This document shows positions 41,801-49,367 of a stretch of DNA of 64,000 nucleotides, in pieces. Position 1 is the first letter of the stretch. Every line of letters begins with the position of its first letter. Made by a program: the position numbers and the translations under genes. Source of the stretch: Pseudomonas sp. ML96. GTDB taxonomy: Bacteria; Pseudomonadota; Gammaproteobacteria; Pseudomonadales; Pseudomonadaceae. The stretch covers positions 186,001-250,000 of the forward strand of contig NZ_JPMY01000037.1 of the NCBI RefSeq assembly GCF_000761545.1, written 5' to 3'. Below the pieces are notes generated by a model. That model was given only the letters and a program-made list of their open reading frames with translations. It made no database searches and had not been told where the DNA came from.

Positions 41801-42420
41801 CGGTGGCGGCCTACCCACGCGAGTACCGAGTGCTGGCCGCCGCGCCGCTGGCGCTGCTGATGCTCGGCTGGCTGTGGCTGGCCAATATCGCCAGTGACGG
41901 CAGCGCCGATCCGCTGCCTTACCTGCCGCTGCTCAACCCGCTGGAGCTGGGCATGCTGCTGGTGCTGCTGGCGATCTACAGCTGGATGCGGGCAGGCTTA
42001 CCGCAGCTGGGCCTGGCGGCGCACAGCGAGCGCATCGCGCAGACAGTCGCCGGAGCCACGCTGTTCGCCGTGCTCACCGCCACCGTATTCCGCGCCGCCC
42101 ATCACTGGGGCGGCGTGCCCTACGAGCTGGATGCGCTGCTCGACTCGATGCTGGTGCAGGCTGGCCTGTCCATCGTCTGGACCCTGATCGCTCTGCCGCT
42201 GATGATCGTCGGCCACCTGCGTGCCCGCCGCGAGCTGTGGCTGCTGGGCGCGGCATTGATCGCCGTGGTGGTGGCCAAGCTGTTCTTCGTCGAGCTGGGT
42301 AACCGTGGCGGCCTGGAGCGGATCATTTCCTTTATCGGTGTTGGCGTGTTGCTACTGGTGGTCGGCTACTTCGCCCCGCTGCCACCGCGCAAGAGCGAGT
42401 CCCCCGAGGTAAACGCATGA
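38830..42420 (+). CDS. DUF2339 family large integral membrane protein
   Basis: Protein of 1196 residues. A hydrophobic N-terminal anchor (residues 1-30) is followed by a short coiled coil (30-75), a Pro/Glu/Ala-rich linker (about 75-165) and then roughly 25-30 hydrophobic helices to the end. The first helices after the linker (VLRVGVVLLFLGLAFLLRYA) are the DUF2339 signature. The family has no assigned function; the many-helix shape is like transport or lipid-handling proteins. It overlaps the DUF3999 gene by 4 nt, and the two are often adjacent, suggesting a complex. The ATG at 38830 is preferred over the frame's earlier start. Confidence 0.85.
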   Translation: MQWIFMLVGLVLGALAGESVTSALLGGLIGLGLGQALRLQQLATDNARLRTELKGFAERFERGTTAVVERLVRLESAQPGAAAEPTVAPPAAAEPNPVAPLPESEPLAQSEAESSELVWELPEQLSPAPQLAAEAARAEPVEPQIQREEPVREPRRPPVPREPSLIERGIAQAKAWLLGGNTVLRVGVVLLFLGLAFLLRYATEGMVVPVELRYAGVAASAIALLGLGWWLRRRNPNYALMLQGTGIAVLYLTVFAAMRLHPLLDPKLALGLLVLVTAFSAILAVAQNALGLAVAAALGGFAAPILTSTGSGNHVALFSYFILLNSGILAIAWFKAWRLLNLVGFVGTFGIGFAWGIRSYTPELLWSSEPFLIVFFLMYVVIGLLFARRKLREAADAPEERAELLRWSRGRADYVDGTVLFGPPLVGFGLQYAIVQHLEFAAAFSALGLGLFYLVLARLLRGRNLLLLMETCLALGVVFATLAIPLGLDARWTTAAWAVEGAGIYWLGLRQGRPLARVFALLLQLGAALAFLGQLDIGGDNLLGGAPLGALMLGVALLFSFWQLRRAPQEATRGWERRGLPWLAVAGLLFLYLIAPLCLDAEGTAIAWALAGLATLFVGLRLQARSFLFSAFAVQLLGGVVFLTQMQGSELGNSAIFYSGWRGLMVCSLIGLALVAGMLIAVRDKLVSEDRRLMRGLSLVMLVGLLFVNLAVLFVLPWQSAAAVWAGTGLLIIWLSLRLQLRASFLFGLVLQVVGGIAFLAASPLLLGQLPSEGLRPLAHAGFWAPLVLALAAQVGAWRLRHVLLRQQAGDLGSLSLQRLSQLLLAWGAGWWALALSSEVLRFVASDLQGAALLALAALSVALWSWLAGRLRWRSLALLCTLLVPVAGVILLHQAHHLYHPAAGFGWLGWGLVFAVHLWSLKRLAELLPAGMRSAAHVLGCWLILGVLALELRYLLMLLAEHYNAWRWLGWAVLPSAFLLAMAAPRAWPWPVAAYPREYRVLAAAPLALLMLGWLWLANIASDGSADPLPYLPLLNPLELGMLLVLLAIYSWMRAGLPQLGLAAHSERIAQTVAGATLFAVLTATVFRAAHHWGGVPYELDALLDSMLVQAGLSIVWTLIALPLMIVGHLRARRELWLLGAALIAVVVAKLFFVELGNRGGLERIISFIGVGVLLLVVGYFAPLPPRKSESPEVNA

Positions 42421-43742
42421 ACAAGTCGTTGCTGATAGCCCTCCTGCTACTGGCGCCCTGGGCGCGTGCCGAGTTCGCCACCCAGGTACCGCTGACCCTG
42501 GCAGGCGAGGGCCCCTGGTACCGCCTGGAGCTGCCACTGGGTCTGCAGATGGCGGCCAAGCATGGCGACCTGCGCGACCTGCGGGTACTCAATGCCGAGG
42601 GCGAGGAGCTGGCCTATGCCCTGACCCTGGGCAGCACCCAGCCCGAGGAAAAGCGCCAGGAGGCGGCGGTGAAGTGGTTCCCGCTGCGCGGCCCGGCCGA
42701 TACCCAGGCCGCACCGGCCATCCGCGTGCAGCGCGGCACTAGCGGCACCCTGGTGGAGGTGGCGCCGGAGCAGACGGGGCAGGGCGAACAGATCCTGCGT
42801 GGCTGGTTACTCGACGCCAGCGCCTTCGATGAGCCATTGCATCGCCTGCTGCTGGACTGGAGCGCCGAGCAGGAAGGCTTCCAGCGCTTCACTATTGAGG
42901 CCAGCGACGACCTACAGCACTGGCAGCGCTGGGAAGATGGGCAGATCGCCCGCCTGAGCCTGAATGACGAGCGCGTCGAGCAGCGCGAAGTCGCTCTGCC
43001 GGGCGCCAAGGCCCGCTACCTGCGCCTGCTTTGGCAGGCGCCACAGCAGGCCCCTGACTTGCTGGGCGCACGCATGGTCAGTATCGAAAGCCGCGATACG
43101 GCGCTTCCCTTGGCCTGGTCCGCGCCATTGCAGCCGAGCTCCGCCAAGACCGGCGAATACAGCTGGGAACTGCCGCTGTCACTGCCCCTGCAGAAGGTGC
43201 GCATCGAATTGCCGGTGGGCAATGTACTGGCACCGGTCAGCCTGTCGTCGCGGGGCGCCGGCAAGCTGGAGTGGCAACCACTGACCAGCGGCCTGCTCTA
43301 TCGCCTGCCGCAGGATGGCAAGGAAGCACTGCAGGACGAGATCGAGCTGTACGGCACGCCGGTGCAGCAGCTACGCCTGCGTGTCGACAGCCGTGGCGGT
43401 GGCCTGGGCAGTGCGGCGCCCCAGCTGCGCGTGGCGGTGCGCGGCACTCAGGTGGTGTTCCTCGCCCGTGGCTCGGCGCCCTATCGCCTTGCCGTCGGCG
43501 ACGCCGCTGCGCACTCGGCGGCGCTGCCACTGAGCACCCTGATCCCCGGCTACGAGCCCAAGCGCCTGGCAACCCTGGGCCGAGCCATTGCGCCCGACGA
43601 AGTGCCTGCAGTCGTGCGTGAAGCGGCCGCTGCCGGGCAGTCTTCCGCCGACTGGAAACGCATCGGCCTGTGGGCGGTGCTGCTCGCCGGTGTCGCCCTG
43701 CTCGGCGGCATGGCCTTCAGCCTGCTGCGCAAGCCGGAATGA
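42417..43742 (+). CDS. DUF3999 family membrane-anchored protein
   Basis: Protein of 441 residues with a signal peptide (residues 1-18, ending WARA), a large periplasmic beta-rich region and a single C-terminal helix (about 412-432, IGLWAVLLAGVALLGGMAFS) with a short basic tail. The start overlaps the DUF2339 stop by ATGA, so the two are translationally coupled. The family is of unknown function and is always close to DUF2339. A joint envelope role is inferred. Confidence 0.85.
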   Translation: MNKSLLIALLLLAPWARAEFATQVPLTLAGEGPWYRLELPLGLQMAAKHGDLRDLRVLNAEGEELAYALTLGSTQPEEKRQEAAVKWFPLRGPADTQAAPAIRVQRGTSGTLVEVAPEQTGQGEQILRGWLLDASAFDEPLHRLLLDWSAEQEGFQRFTIEASDDLQHWQRWEDGQIARLSLNDERVEQREVALPGAKARYLRLLWQAPQQAPDLLGARMVSIESRDTALPLAWSAPLQPSSAKTGEYSWELPLSLPLQKVRIELPVGNVLAPVSLSSRGAGKLEWQPLTSGLLYRLPQDGKEALQDEIELYGTPVQQLRLRVDSRGGGLGSAAPQLRVAVRGTQVVFLARGSAPYRLAVGDAAAHSAALPLSTLIPGYEPKRLATLGRAIAPDEVPAVVREAAAAGQSSADWKRIGLWAVLLAGVALLGGMAFSLLRKPE

Positions 43743-43877
43743 TGGCGATATCGGGGCCGTGGCACTGAACTTCCTGCATGTCGCCATCCTCTCATCTGCT
43801 GTCGGTTTCGGCAGAGGCGCCGGAGCCCGCAAACGGTTAAACTGCCGCCGATTTTTCCAAGCTTCCGGAGCCCCTCC

Positions 43878-44888
43878 ATGTCGCGCGTCACTCTGAGCCG
43901 CTACCTGATCGAACAGACCCGCAGTCACAACACCCCGGCCGACCTGCGCTTCCTCATCGAGGTGGTGGCACGCGCCTGTAAGGAAATCAGCCATGCCGTG
44001 TCCAAGGGCGCCCTCGGCGGCGTGCTCGGCAGCATGGGCACCGAGAACGTGCAGGGCGAGGTGCAGAAGAAGCTCGACGTGATCTCCAACGAGATCCTGC
44101 TGGAAGCCAACGAGTGGGGCGGCCACCTGGCCGGCATGGCTTCCGAAGAGATGGACAACGCCTACCAGATTCCGGGCAAGTACCCGAAAGGCGCCTACCT
44201 GCTGGTGTTCGACCCGCTGGATGGCTCCAGTAACATCGACGTCAACGTCTCCGTCGGCACCATCTTCTCCGTGCTGCGTTGCCCGGACGAGTACCTGAGC
44301 CAGAACGACAGCCTGGACGAGAAGGCCTTCCTGCAGCCTGGCACCAAGCAGGTTTGCGCTGGCTACGCCATCTACGGCCCGCAGACCATGCTGATGCTGA
44401 CCCTCGGTGACGGCGTCATGGGCTTCACCCTGGACCGCGAGATGGGCAGCTTCGTGCTCACCCACGACAACATCCGCGTACCGGAGAGCACCGCCGAGTT
44501 CGCCATCAACATGTCCAACCAGCGCCACTGGGAAGCCCCGGTCAAGCGCTACGTGGACGAGCTGCTGGCCGGCAAGGAAGGCCCGCTGGGCAAGAACTAC
44601 AACATGCGCTGGATCGCCTCCATGGTGGCCGATGTACACCGCATCCTCACCCGTGGCGGCCTGTTCATGTACCCGCGCGACGCCCGTGAGCCTGAGAAGC
44701 CGGGCAAGCTGCGCCTGATGTACGAGGCCAACCCGATGTCGATGCTGATCGAGCAGGCGGGCGGCGCTGCCACCAACGGCACCCAGCGTATCCTCGACAT
44801 CCAGCCGGAGTCCCTGCACCAGCGCGTGGCGGTGTTCCTCGGCTCGAAGGAAGAAGTCGAACGCGCTACGGCCTACCACAAGGCCTGA
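43878..44888 (+). CDS. fbp: Fructose-1,6-bisphosphatase class I
   Basis: Gluconeogenic enzyme of 336 residues that dephosphorylates fructose-1,6-bisphosphate. It has the type I signature LLVFDPLDGSSNIDVNVSVG, with the metal-binding Asp pair, and GGLFMYPRDAREPEKPGKLR near the sugar-phosphate site. The DUF3999 gene ends 135 bp upstream. It is an essential step for growth on acetate and fatty acids, which also use the malate synthase in this window. The DUF924 gene follows by 3 bp. Confidence 0.96.
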   Translation: MSRVTLSRYLIEQTRSHNTPADLRFLIEVVARACKEISHAVSKGALGGVLGSMGTENVQGEVQKKLDVISNEILLEANEWGGHLAGMASEEMDNAYQIPGKYPKGAYLLVFDPLDGSSNIDVNVSVGTIFSVLRCPDEYLSQNDSLDEKAFLQPGTKQVCAGYAIYGPQTMLMLTLGDGVMGFTLDREMGSFVLTHDNIRVPESTAEFAINMSNQRHWEAPVKRYVDELLAGKEGPLGKNYNMRWIASMVADVHRILTRGGLFMYPRDAREPEKPGKLRLMYEANPMSMLIEQAGGAATNGTQRILDIQPESLHQRVAVFLGSKEEVERATAYHKA

Positions 44889-44891
44889 CCC

Positions 44892-45494
44892 GTGAACGCC
44901 TGGCAGCCGCTGCTGGACTGGTGGTTCGGTGCTACCGAAGCCAGTGCCGGCGAGGTGGCTGCCCGACGCCAGGGCCTGTGGTTCGGCTATCGCGCCGAGC
45001 AGGACGAGGAGGCTCGCCGCCTGTTCGGCGAGCCTTGCACCGCAGCGCTGGCCGGTGGGCTGCAGGACTGGGCCGAGCAGCCGCGGGGCTGGCTGGCGCT
45101 GATCCTGCTGCTGGACCAGCTGCCACGCATGATCCACCGCGGTACGCCGCAAGCCTTCGCCGGCGATGTCCGTGGCAGAGAGCTGGTGCGCCAGGGCCTG
45201 GCGCGTGGGTTCGCTGCCGAGCTGACGCCGATCCAGCGCGTCTTCATCTACCTGGTGCTGGAACACGCCGAAGACCTGGCGTTGCAGGACGAGGCGGTCA
45301 ACCTGTTCGCCGCGCTGCGCGATCAGGCACCGACCAGCGAGCAGCAGCTGTTCGCCAACTACCTCGACTTTGCCGAACGCCACCGTCAGGTGATCCAGCG
45401 TTTCGCGCGCTTTCCGCATCGCAATGCGCTTCTTGGGCGCGCCTCCACGGCGGCCGAGCAGGCCTTCCTCGAGGAACCTGGCTCACGCTTCTGA
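44892..45494 (+). CDS. DUF924 family protein
   Basis: Cytoplasmic all-helical protein of 200 residues. DUF924 features are LDWWFGATEASAGEVAARRQ at the N-terminus, WLALILLLDQLPRMIHRGTP in the middle and FIYLVLEHAEDLALQDEAVN. The GTG at 44892 lies 3 nt past the fbp stop, suggesting one transcript. The family resembles TPR-like folds and has no established biochemical function. Confidence 0.85.
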   Translation: MNAWQPLLDWWFGATEASAGEVAARRQGLWFGYRAEQDEEARRLFGEPCTAALAGGLQDWAEQPRGWLALILLLDQLPRMIHRGTPQAFAGDVRGRELVRQGLARGFAAELTPIQRVFIYLVLEHAEDLALQDEAVNLFAALRDQAPTSEQQLFANYLDFAERHRQVIQRFARFPHRNALLGRASTAAEQAFLEEPGSRF

Positions 45495-45568
45495 GGTCCG
45501 AGGGGCGCAGTTGGGCTGGTCCTGTGCCAAGCTCTGTTGCAACGTCCCCATCTTCTGGAGCTGCCTTC

Positions 45569-45823
45569 ATGTCGCTGCGCAATCTCGCCCTTCTCACCGT
45601 CTGTGTCCTGCTCGCCGCCTGCGGCAAGGTCAATCAGGAAAACTACTCCAAGCTCAAGGCCGGCATGGCCAAGAGCGAGGTGGAGAGCATGCTCGGCAAT
45701 CCTACCGAGTGCTCCGGTGCCGTGGGGCTGACCAGCTGCACCTGGGGCGACGAGAAGAGCTTCATCAGCGTGCAGTTCGCCGGCGACAAGGTGATGCTGT
45801 TCTCCGGCCAGGGCCTCAAGTAA
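45569..45823 (+). CDS. Small BamE/SmpA-like lipoprotein
   Basis: Protein of 84 residues with a lipobox (VLLAACGK, Cys18). The mature part (YSKLKAGMAKSEVESMLGNP, then GLTSCTWGDEKSFISVQF) has the BamE/SmpA/OmlA-like fold signature LxxGMxxxEVxxxLGxP and one disulfide-capable Cys pair. GGAG precedes the ATG by 9 nt. It is probably an outer-membrane lipoprotein. Its role is unknown, as it lacks the BamE length and context. Confidence 0.8.
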   Translation: MSLRNLALLTVCVLLAACGKVNQENYSKLKAGMAKSEVESMLGNPTECSGAVGLTSCTWGDEKSFISVQFAGDKVMLFSGQGLK

Positions 45824-45880
45824 CTCGCTCGTTCTGCGGTGGGCGCGGTCCAAAGCGAACTGCCTTTGCGGAGATTCGCC

Positions 45881-46417
45881 ATGCGCCCCATCCTCCTCTC
45901 CCTGCTCCTCGCCCTGGCCGGCTGTGCTGGCTCGGGGGCGACGGACAATCCGCCAGCGACCGCTGGCCAGGTCGATCTGCAGCGCTACCAGGGCACCTGG
46001 TACGAGCTGGCTCGCTTGCCGATGTTCTTCCAGCGCGACTGCGTCGCCTCTGAGGCGCACTACCGCCTGCAGGAGGACAGCCGCGTGGCGGTGACCAACC
46101 GTTGCCGCACGGCCGAGGGTGAGTGGCAGGAGGCGCGCGGCGCGGCCGAGGCACAGGTGGCGGGGCGTACCGACAAGCTCTGGGTGCGTTTCGACAACTG
46201 GTTCAGCAACCTCTTCCCCGGCCTGACCAAGGGCGATTACTGGGTGCTGTACCTGGATGCCGACTATCAGGTTGCGCTGGTCGGCCACCCTAATCGCGAA
46301 TACCTGTGGCTGCTGTCGCGCACCCCGCAGGTCTCTGCCGAGACTCGTGATCGCCTGCTGAGCGAGGCCCGCGAGCGTGGCTACGACACCGGCGCGCTGA
46401 TCTGGCGCGCGGACTAG
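45881..46417 (+). CDS. blc: Lipocalin family outer-membrane lipoprotein (Blc-like)
   Basis: Lipoprotein of 178 residues with lipobox ALAGC (Cys15). The lipocalin motif YQGTWYELARLPMFFQRDC (G-x-W) begins near residue 40, and later segments (YWVLYLDADYQVALVGHPNR, YLWLLSRTPQVS) match bacterial lipocalin Blc, which binds lysophospholipids or fatty acids. The ATG at 45881 lies after GCGGAG. The stop codon overlaps the stop of the convergent DUF2141 gene by 4 nt. Confidence 0.9.
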   Translation: MRPILLSLLLALAGCAGSGATDNPPATAGQVDLQRYQGTWYELARLPMFFQRDCVASEAHYRLQEDSRVAVTNRCRTAEGEWQEARGAAEAQVAGRTDKLWVRFDNWFSNLFPGLTKGDYWVLYLDADYQVALVGHPNREYLWLLSRTPQVSAETRDRLLSEARERGYDTGALIWRAD

Positions 46418-46842
46418 CGCCGGCTGCGCAGCTTCACGGTGATCTGCGTGTCGCCGCTGCCGTGTTCGAACAGGCATTGCGCCGGCTGCGGCTTGCCCTT
46501 GAACAGCGAGGGATTGGTCGAGAAACCCACCGGCTCGCGCGGCACGCCGCGCGGGCTGAGGGCCAGCGCGCCATCGCCGTCGAGGTCCTGGAACAGCTGC
46601 ACGGCGTAGCGCCCCGGCGGTACATCGCTCAGGCGCAGCTCGCCGGTATCGCCCTGCAACTGGCGCAGAATCGGGCCGTTCCAGTCGGGCTGGTCGGCCG
46701 CGATCAGGGCCAGGTGCAGCAGGCCGTTGGCCTGTTTGCCTTCGACCTTGACCAGAATGTCCCCGGCGCACGTCTGTGAACTGACGAACAGCAGCGCCAG
46801 CAGGCACGGCCAGGTTACGGTTTGAAGAAATCGCTGTGGCAT
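46414..46842 (-). CDS. DUF2141 family secreted protein
   Basis: Protein of 142 residues with a signal peptide (residues 1-26, ending SQTCAG). It has the DUF2141 core LSDVPPGRYAVQLFQDLDGD, which carries an acidic Asp-rich loop like a calcium site, and the tail QITVKLRSRR. The start at 46842 gives the signal peptide; longer upstream readings overlap the DarA-like gene and are not supported. It is divergent from the DarA-like gene with only 32 bp between start codons, so promoters overlap. The function is unknown. Confidence 0.83.
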   Translation of the reverse strand: MPQRFLQTVTWPCLLALLFVSSQTCAGDILVKVEGKQANGLLHLALIAADQPDWNGPILRQLQGDTGELRLSDVPPGRYAVQLFQDLDGDGALALSPRGVPREPVGFSTNPSLFKGKPQPAQCLFEHGSGDTQITVKLRSRR

Positions 46843-46874
46843 AATCCGGCCATTTTGCAGGGAATTGGCAAAGG

Positions 46875-47792
46875 ATGCGTCAGGTTTTAGTGGTTCATTT
46901 CTCACAAACCGGCCAGTTGGACCGCTTGGTCCGATCGGTATGCGCGCCTCTGGAAAATGCCCCCGGCGTGCAGGTCGACCATCTGCAACTGCAGCCCGCA
47001 CAACCCTTTCCCTTCCCCTGGCCTTTCCTCGGTTTCTTCCGCATCTTCCCCGAGACGGTGCTGATGCGCCCGCAGCCACTGCTGCCATTGCAGGTGGATG
47101 CGAGTAAACGCTATGACCTGATCATCCTCGCCTACCAGGTGTGGTTCCTCTCGCCGTCGCTGCCGGTGACCAGCTTCCTCGCCTCGCAGGAGGCCGCCAA
47201 ACTGTTCAAGGACACCCCGGTGGTGACCCTGATCGGCTGCCGCAACATGTGGCTGATGGCCCAGGAGAAGATCAAGGTGCGCCTGACCCAGCTCGGCGCG
47301 CGCCTGGTCGACAACATAGCCCTGACCGACGCCTGCGGCACCGCCGCGAGCTTCCTGGCCACCCCGCTGTGGATGTTCACCGGCCGGCAGAAACCCTATT
47401 CCTGGGTGCCGCGCGCCGGTATCGAGGAGGGCGAGATCGTCGCCGCCAGCCGCTTCGGCAAGGCCATTGCGCGGCGTCTGACGGCTGACCAGCTGCCCAT
47501 CGTCCAGCCCATGCTGCAGGGACTCGGCGCCGTGCGCATCGACGAGAAGCTGATCGGCAGCGAGAAGGTCGGCAACCGCAGCTTCCAGCTGTGGAGCCGC
47601 CTGCTCTCCGCCCTCGGCCCGCAGCAGAGCACGCGCCGAGGTGTCGGCCTGGTGGTTTATATCGTCTTCCTGCTGTGTCTGATCATCACCGTGGTGCCGC
47701 TCGGCGCCCTGCTCAAGAAACTGCTGGCTCCGCTGTCCAGGGAACGGACTCTGCGTGAAAAGGCCTACTTCGCCGGTCCGTCCGGCGAGTGA
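46875..47792 (+). CDS. DarA-like dialkylresorcinol-condensing/aromatising flavoprotein
   Basis: Protein of 305 residues with a flavodoxin-like N-terminus (QVLVVHFSQTGQLDRLV; the phosphate-binding S-x-T-G is visible) and a C-terminal hydrophobic helix (about 258-280, YIVFLLCLIITVVPLGALLK). This matches proteins named 'dialkylresorcinol condensing enzyme DarA'. In characterised systems DarA aromatises the cyclohexanedione made by DarB. It is the first gene of a four-gene rightward unit: KAS III-like, small protein, BtrH-like. Here it is membrane-attached by the C-terminal helix. The assignment is by similarity recalled, not tested. Confidence 0.78.
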   Translation: MRQVLVVHFSQTGQLDRLVRSVCAPLENAPGVQVDHLQLQPAQPFPFPWPFLGFFRIFPETVLMRPQPLLPLQVDASKRYDLIILAYQVWFLSPSLPVTSFLASQEAAKLFKDTPVVTLIGCRNMWLMAQEKIKVRLTQLGARLVDNIALTDACGTAASFLATPLWMFTGRQKPYSWVPRAGIEEGEIVAASRFGKAIARRLTADQLPIVQPMLQGLGAVRIDEKLIGSEKVGNRSFQLWSRLLSALGPQQSTRRGVGLVVYIVFLLCLIITVVPLGALLKKLLAPLSRERTLREKAYFAGPSGE

Positions 47793-47812
47793 AGTGACCC
47801 GAGGAATTCAAC

Positions 47813-48970
47813 GTGGCCAATCCCGTCTTCATCAACCGCATCAGCGCCTACCTGCCGTTCGACCCGGTCGACAACGAGCAGATGGAGGAGCGCCTAGGCT
47901 TCGTCGGCGGCCAACCGTCGCGGGCGCGGCGCCTGGTGCTCAAGCGCAACGGCATCCAGAACCGTCACTACGTGATCGACCCGGCCAGCGGCCAGCAGGC
48001 GATGAGCAACGCGCAGATCAGCGCCGCCGCCATCCGCGAGCTGCAGGCTCCAGGCTTCGATCTGGCTGACCTGGACTGCCTGGTGGCCAGCACCTCATCG
48101 CCGGACCAGACCATGCCCGGCCATGCGGTGATGGTGCATGGCGAGCTGGGCAACCCGCCCAGCGAAGTGGTGACCACCGCCGGCATCTGTCTGTGCGGCA
48201 TGACTGCGCTGAAATACGCCTACCTCAGCGTGGCCAGTGGCGAGAGCCGTAACGCCGTTGCCTGCGGCTCCGAAGTGGCTTCCGCGCTGATGCAGGCGCG
48301 CAACTTCGACGCCGAGTACGAGCGCCGCGCCGAGGAGCTGGAAAGCCACCCGGAGATCGCCTTCGAGAAGGACTTCCTGCGCTGGATGCTCTCCGATGGC
48401 GCCGGCGCCGTGTGGCTGCAGGGCCAGCCCAACGCGCGTGGCCTGAGCCTGCGCATCGACTGGATCGACATTCTCTCCTTCGCCGACCAGATGCCGCCGT
48501 GCATGTACGCCGGCGCCGAGATGGAGGAGGGCGGCCTGACCGGCTGGAGCCGCTTCGACGCCGACGAGCGTAGCCGCCGCTCGGTGATGGCGATCAAGCA
48601 GGACGTCAAACTGCTCAACGACAACATCGTGCGTGTCACCGTGGTCGAGGCGCTCAAGCGCATCCTGCACAAGCGCGACCTGCGCGTGGCGGACATCGAC
48701 CACTTCCTGCCGCACTACTCCTCCGAGTTCTTCCGCGAGCGCCTGGCCGAGGGCCTGGCCGAGGCCGACCTGCCGATTCCCCAGGAGCGCTGGTTCACCA
48801 ACCTGACCAGCAAGGGCAACACCGGCGCCGCCTCGATCTTCATCATCCTTGAGGAACTGTTCAACGGCGGCCGCCTGCGCCGTGGCGAGCGCCTGCTCTG
48901 CTACGTGCCGGAGAGCGGCCGCTTCTCCAGCGCATTCATGCATCTGACGGTGGTCGGCGATGAAGCTTGA
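47813..48970 (+). CDS. DarB-like beta-ketoacyl-ACP synthase III
   Basis: Condensing enzyme of 385 residues with a KAS III-type fold. The catalytic cysteine is in TTAGICLCGMTALKYA (Cys126 or Cys128), the His in FLPHYSSEFF (His301) and the Asn in TSKGNTGAASIF (Asn336): a complete Cys-His-Asn triad. The start is GTG at 47813. DarB-type enzymes join two beta-ketoacyl units to a cyclohexanedione. It overlaps the next gene by 11 nt. The substrate in this organism is unknown. Confidence 0.85.
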   Translation: MANPVFINRISAYLPFDPVDNEQMEERLGFVGGQPSRARRLVLKRNGIQNRHYVIDPASGQQAMSNAQISAAAIRELQAPGFDLADLDCLVASTSSPDQTMPGHAVMVHGELGNPPSEVVTTAGICLCGMTALKYAYLSVASGESRNAVACGSEVASALMQARNFDAEYERRAEELESHPEIAFEKDFLRWMLSDGAGAVWLQGQPNARGLSLRIDWIDILSFADQMPPCMYAGAEMEEGGLTGWSRFDADERSRRSVMAIKQDVKLLNDNIVRVTVVEALKRILHKRDLRVADIDHFLPHYSSEFFRERLAEGLAEADLPIPQERWFTNLTSKGNTGAASIFIILEELFNGGRLRRGERLLCYVPESGRFSSAFMHLTVVGDEA

Positions 48971-49367
48971 CGAGGTTCCCCAGGATCACAGCTCCACCTA
49001 CGGCGGCCACAGCAAACTGGTCTACGCGGTGGACGCCGAGGGCCACTACCAGCGCGCGCAGAGCGACGGCTGGGACACCGAGGCTTACGCCACCCAACTG
49101 GCCGTGGCCGAGCTGGAGGCCCAGGAAGCCGAGGCCGAGGCGGCCTGGCAGCGCGGCGAGCTGTCGCCGCTGAAATGCCTGATGTACCGCTACCGTCTGG
49201 ACGAGCCGGCGCTGGCGCAGATCACCGGGCTGTTTCAGTGGCGCATCCGCCGGCACTTCCGTCCGGCCATCTACCGGCGCCTGAGCGCATCTATCCTCGC
49301 CCGTTACGCCGAAGCCTTCGGCCTGCCGGTGGAACAACTGATCGGCTACCAGAAGGCCCCGGCATGA
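48960..49367 (+). CDS. Small protein of the DarA/DarB-like operon, unknown
   Basis: Protein of 135 residues with no family that I recognise. The N-terminal third is polar (GGHSKLVYAVDAEGHYQRAQ), the middle is a charged helix (ELEAQEAEAEAAWQRGELSP), and residues 75-130 look like a helix-turn-helix or helical adaptor (LDEPALAQITGLFQWRIRRH). The start overlaps the DarB-like gene by 11 nt and the end overlaps the BtrH-like gene by 4 nt, so it is translated with them. It may regulate or bridge the enzymes. It has no cysteine apart from one in KCLMYRY. Confidence 0.7.
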   Translation: MKLDEVPQDHSSTYGGHSKLVYAVDAEGHYQRAQSDGWDTEAYATQLAVAELEAQEAEAEAAWQRGELSPLKCLMYRYRLDEPALAQITGLFQWRIRRHFRPAIYRRLSASILARYAEAFGLPVEQLIGYQKAPA

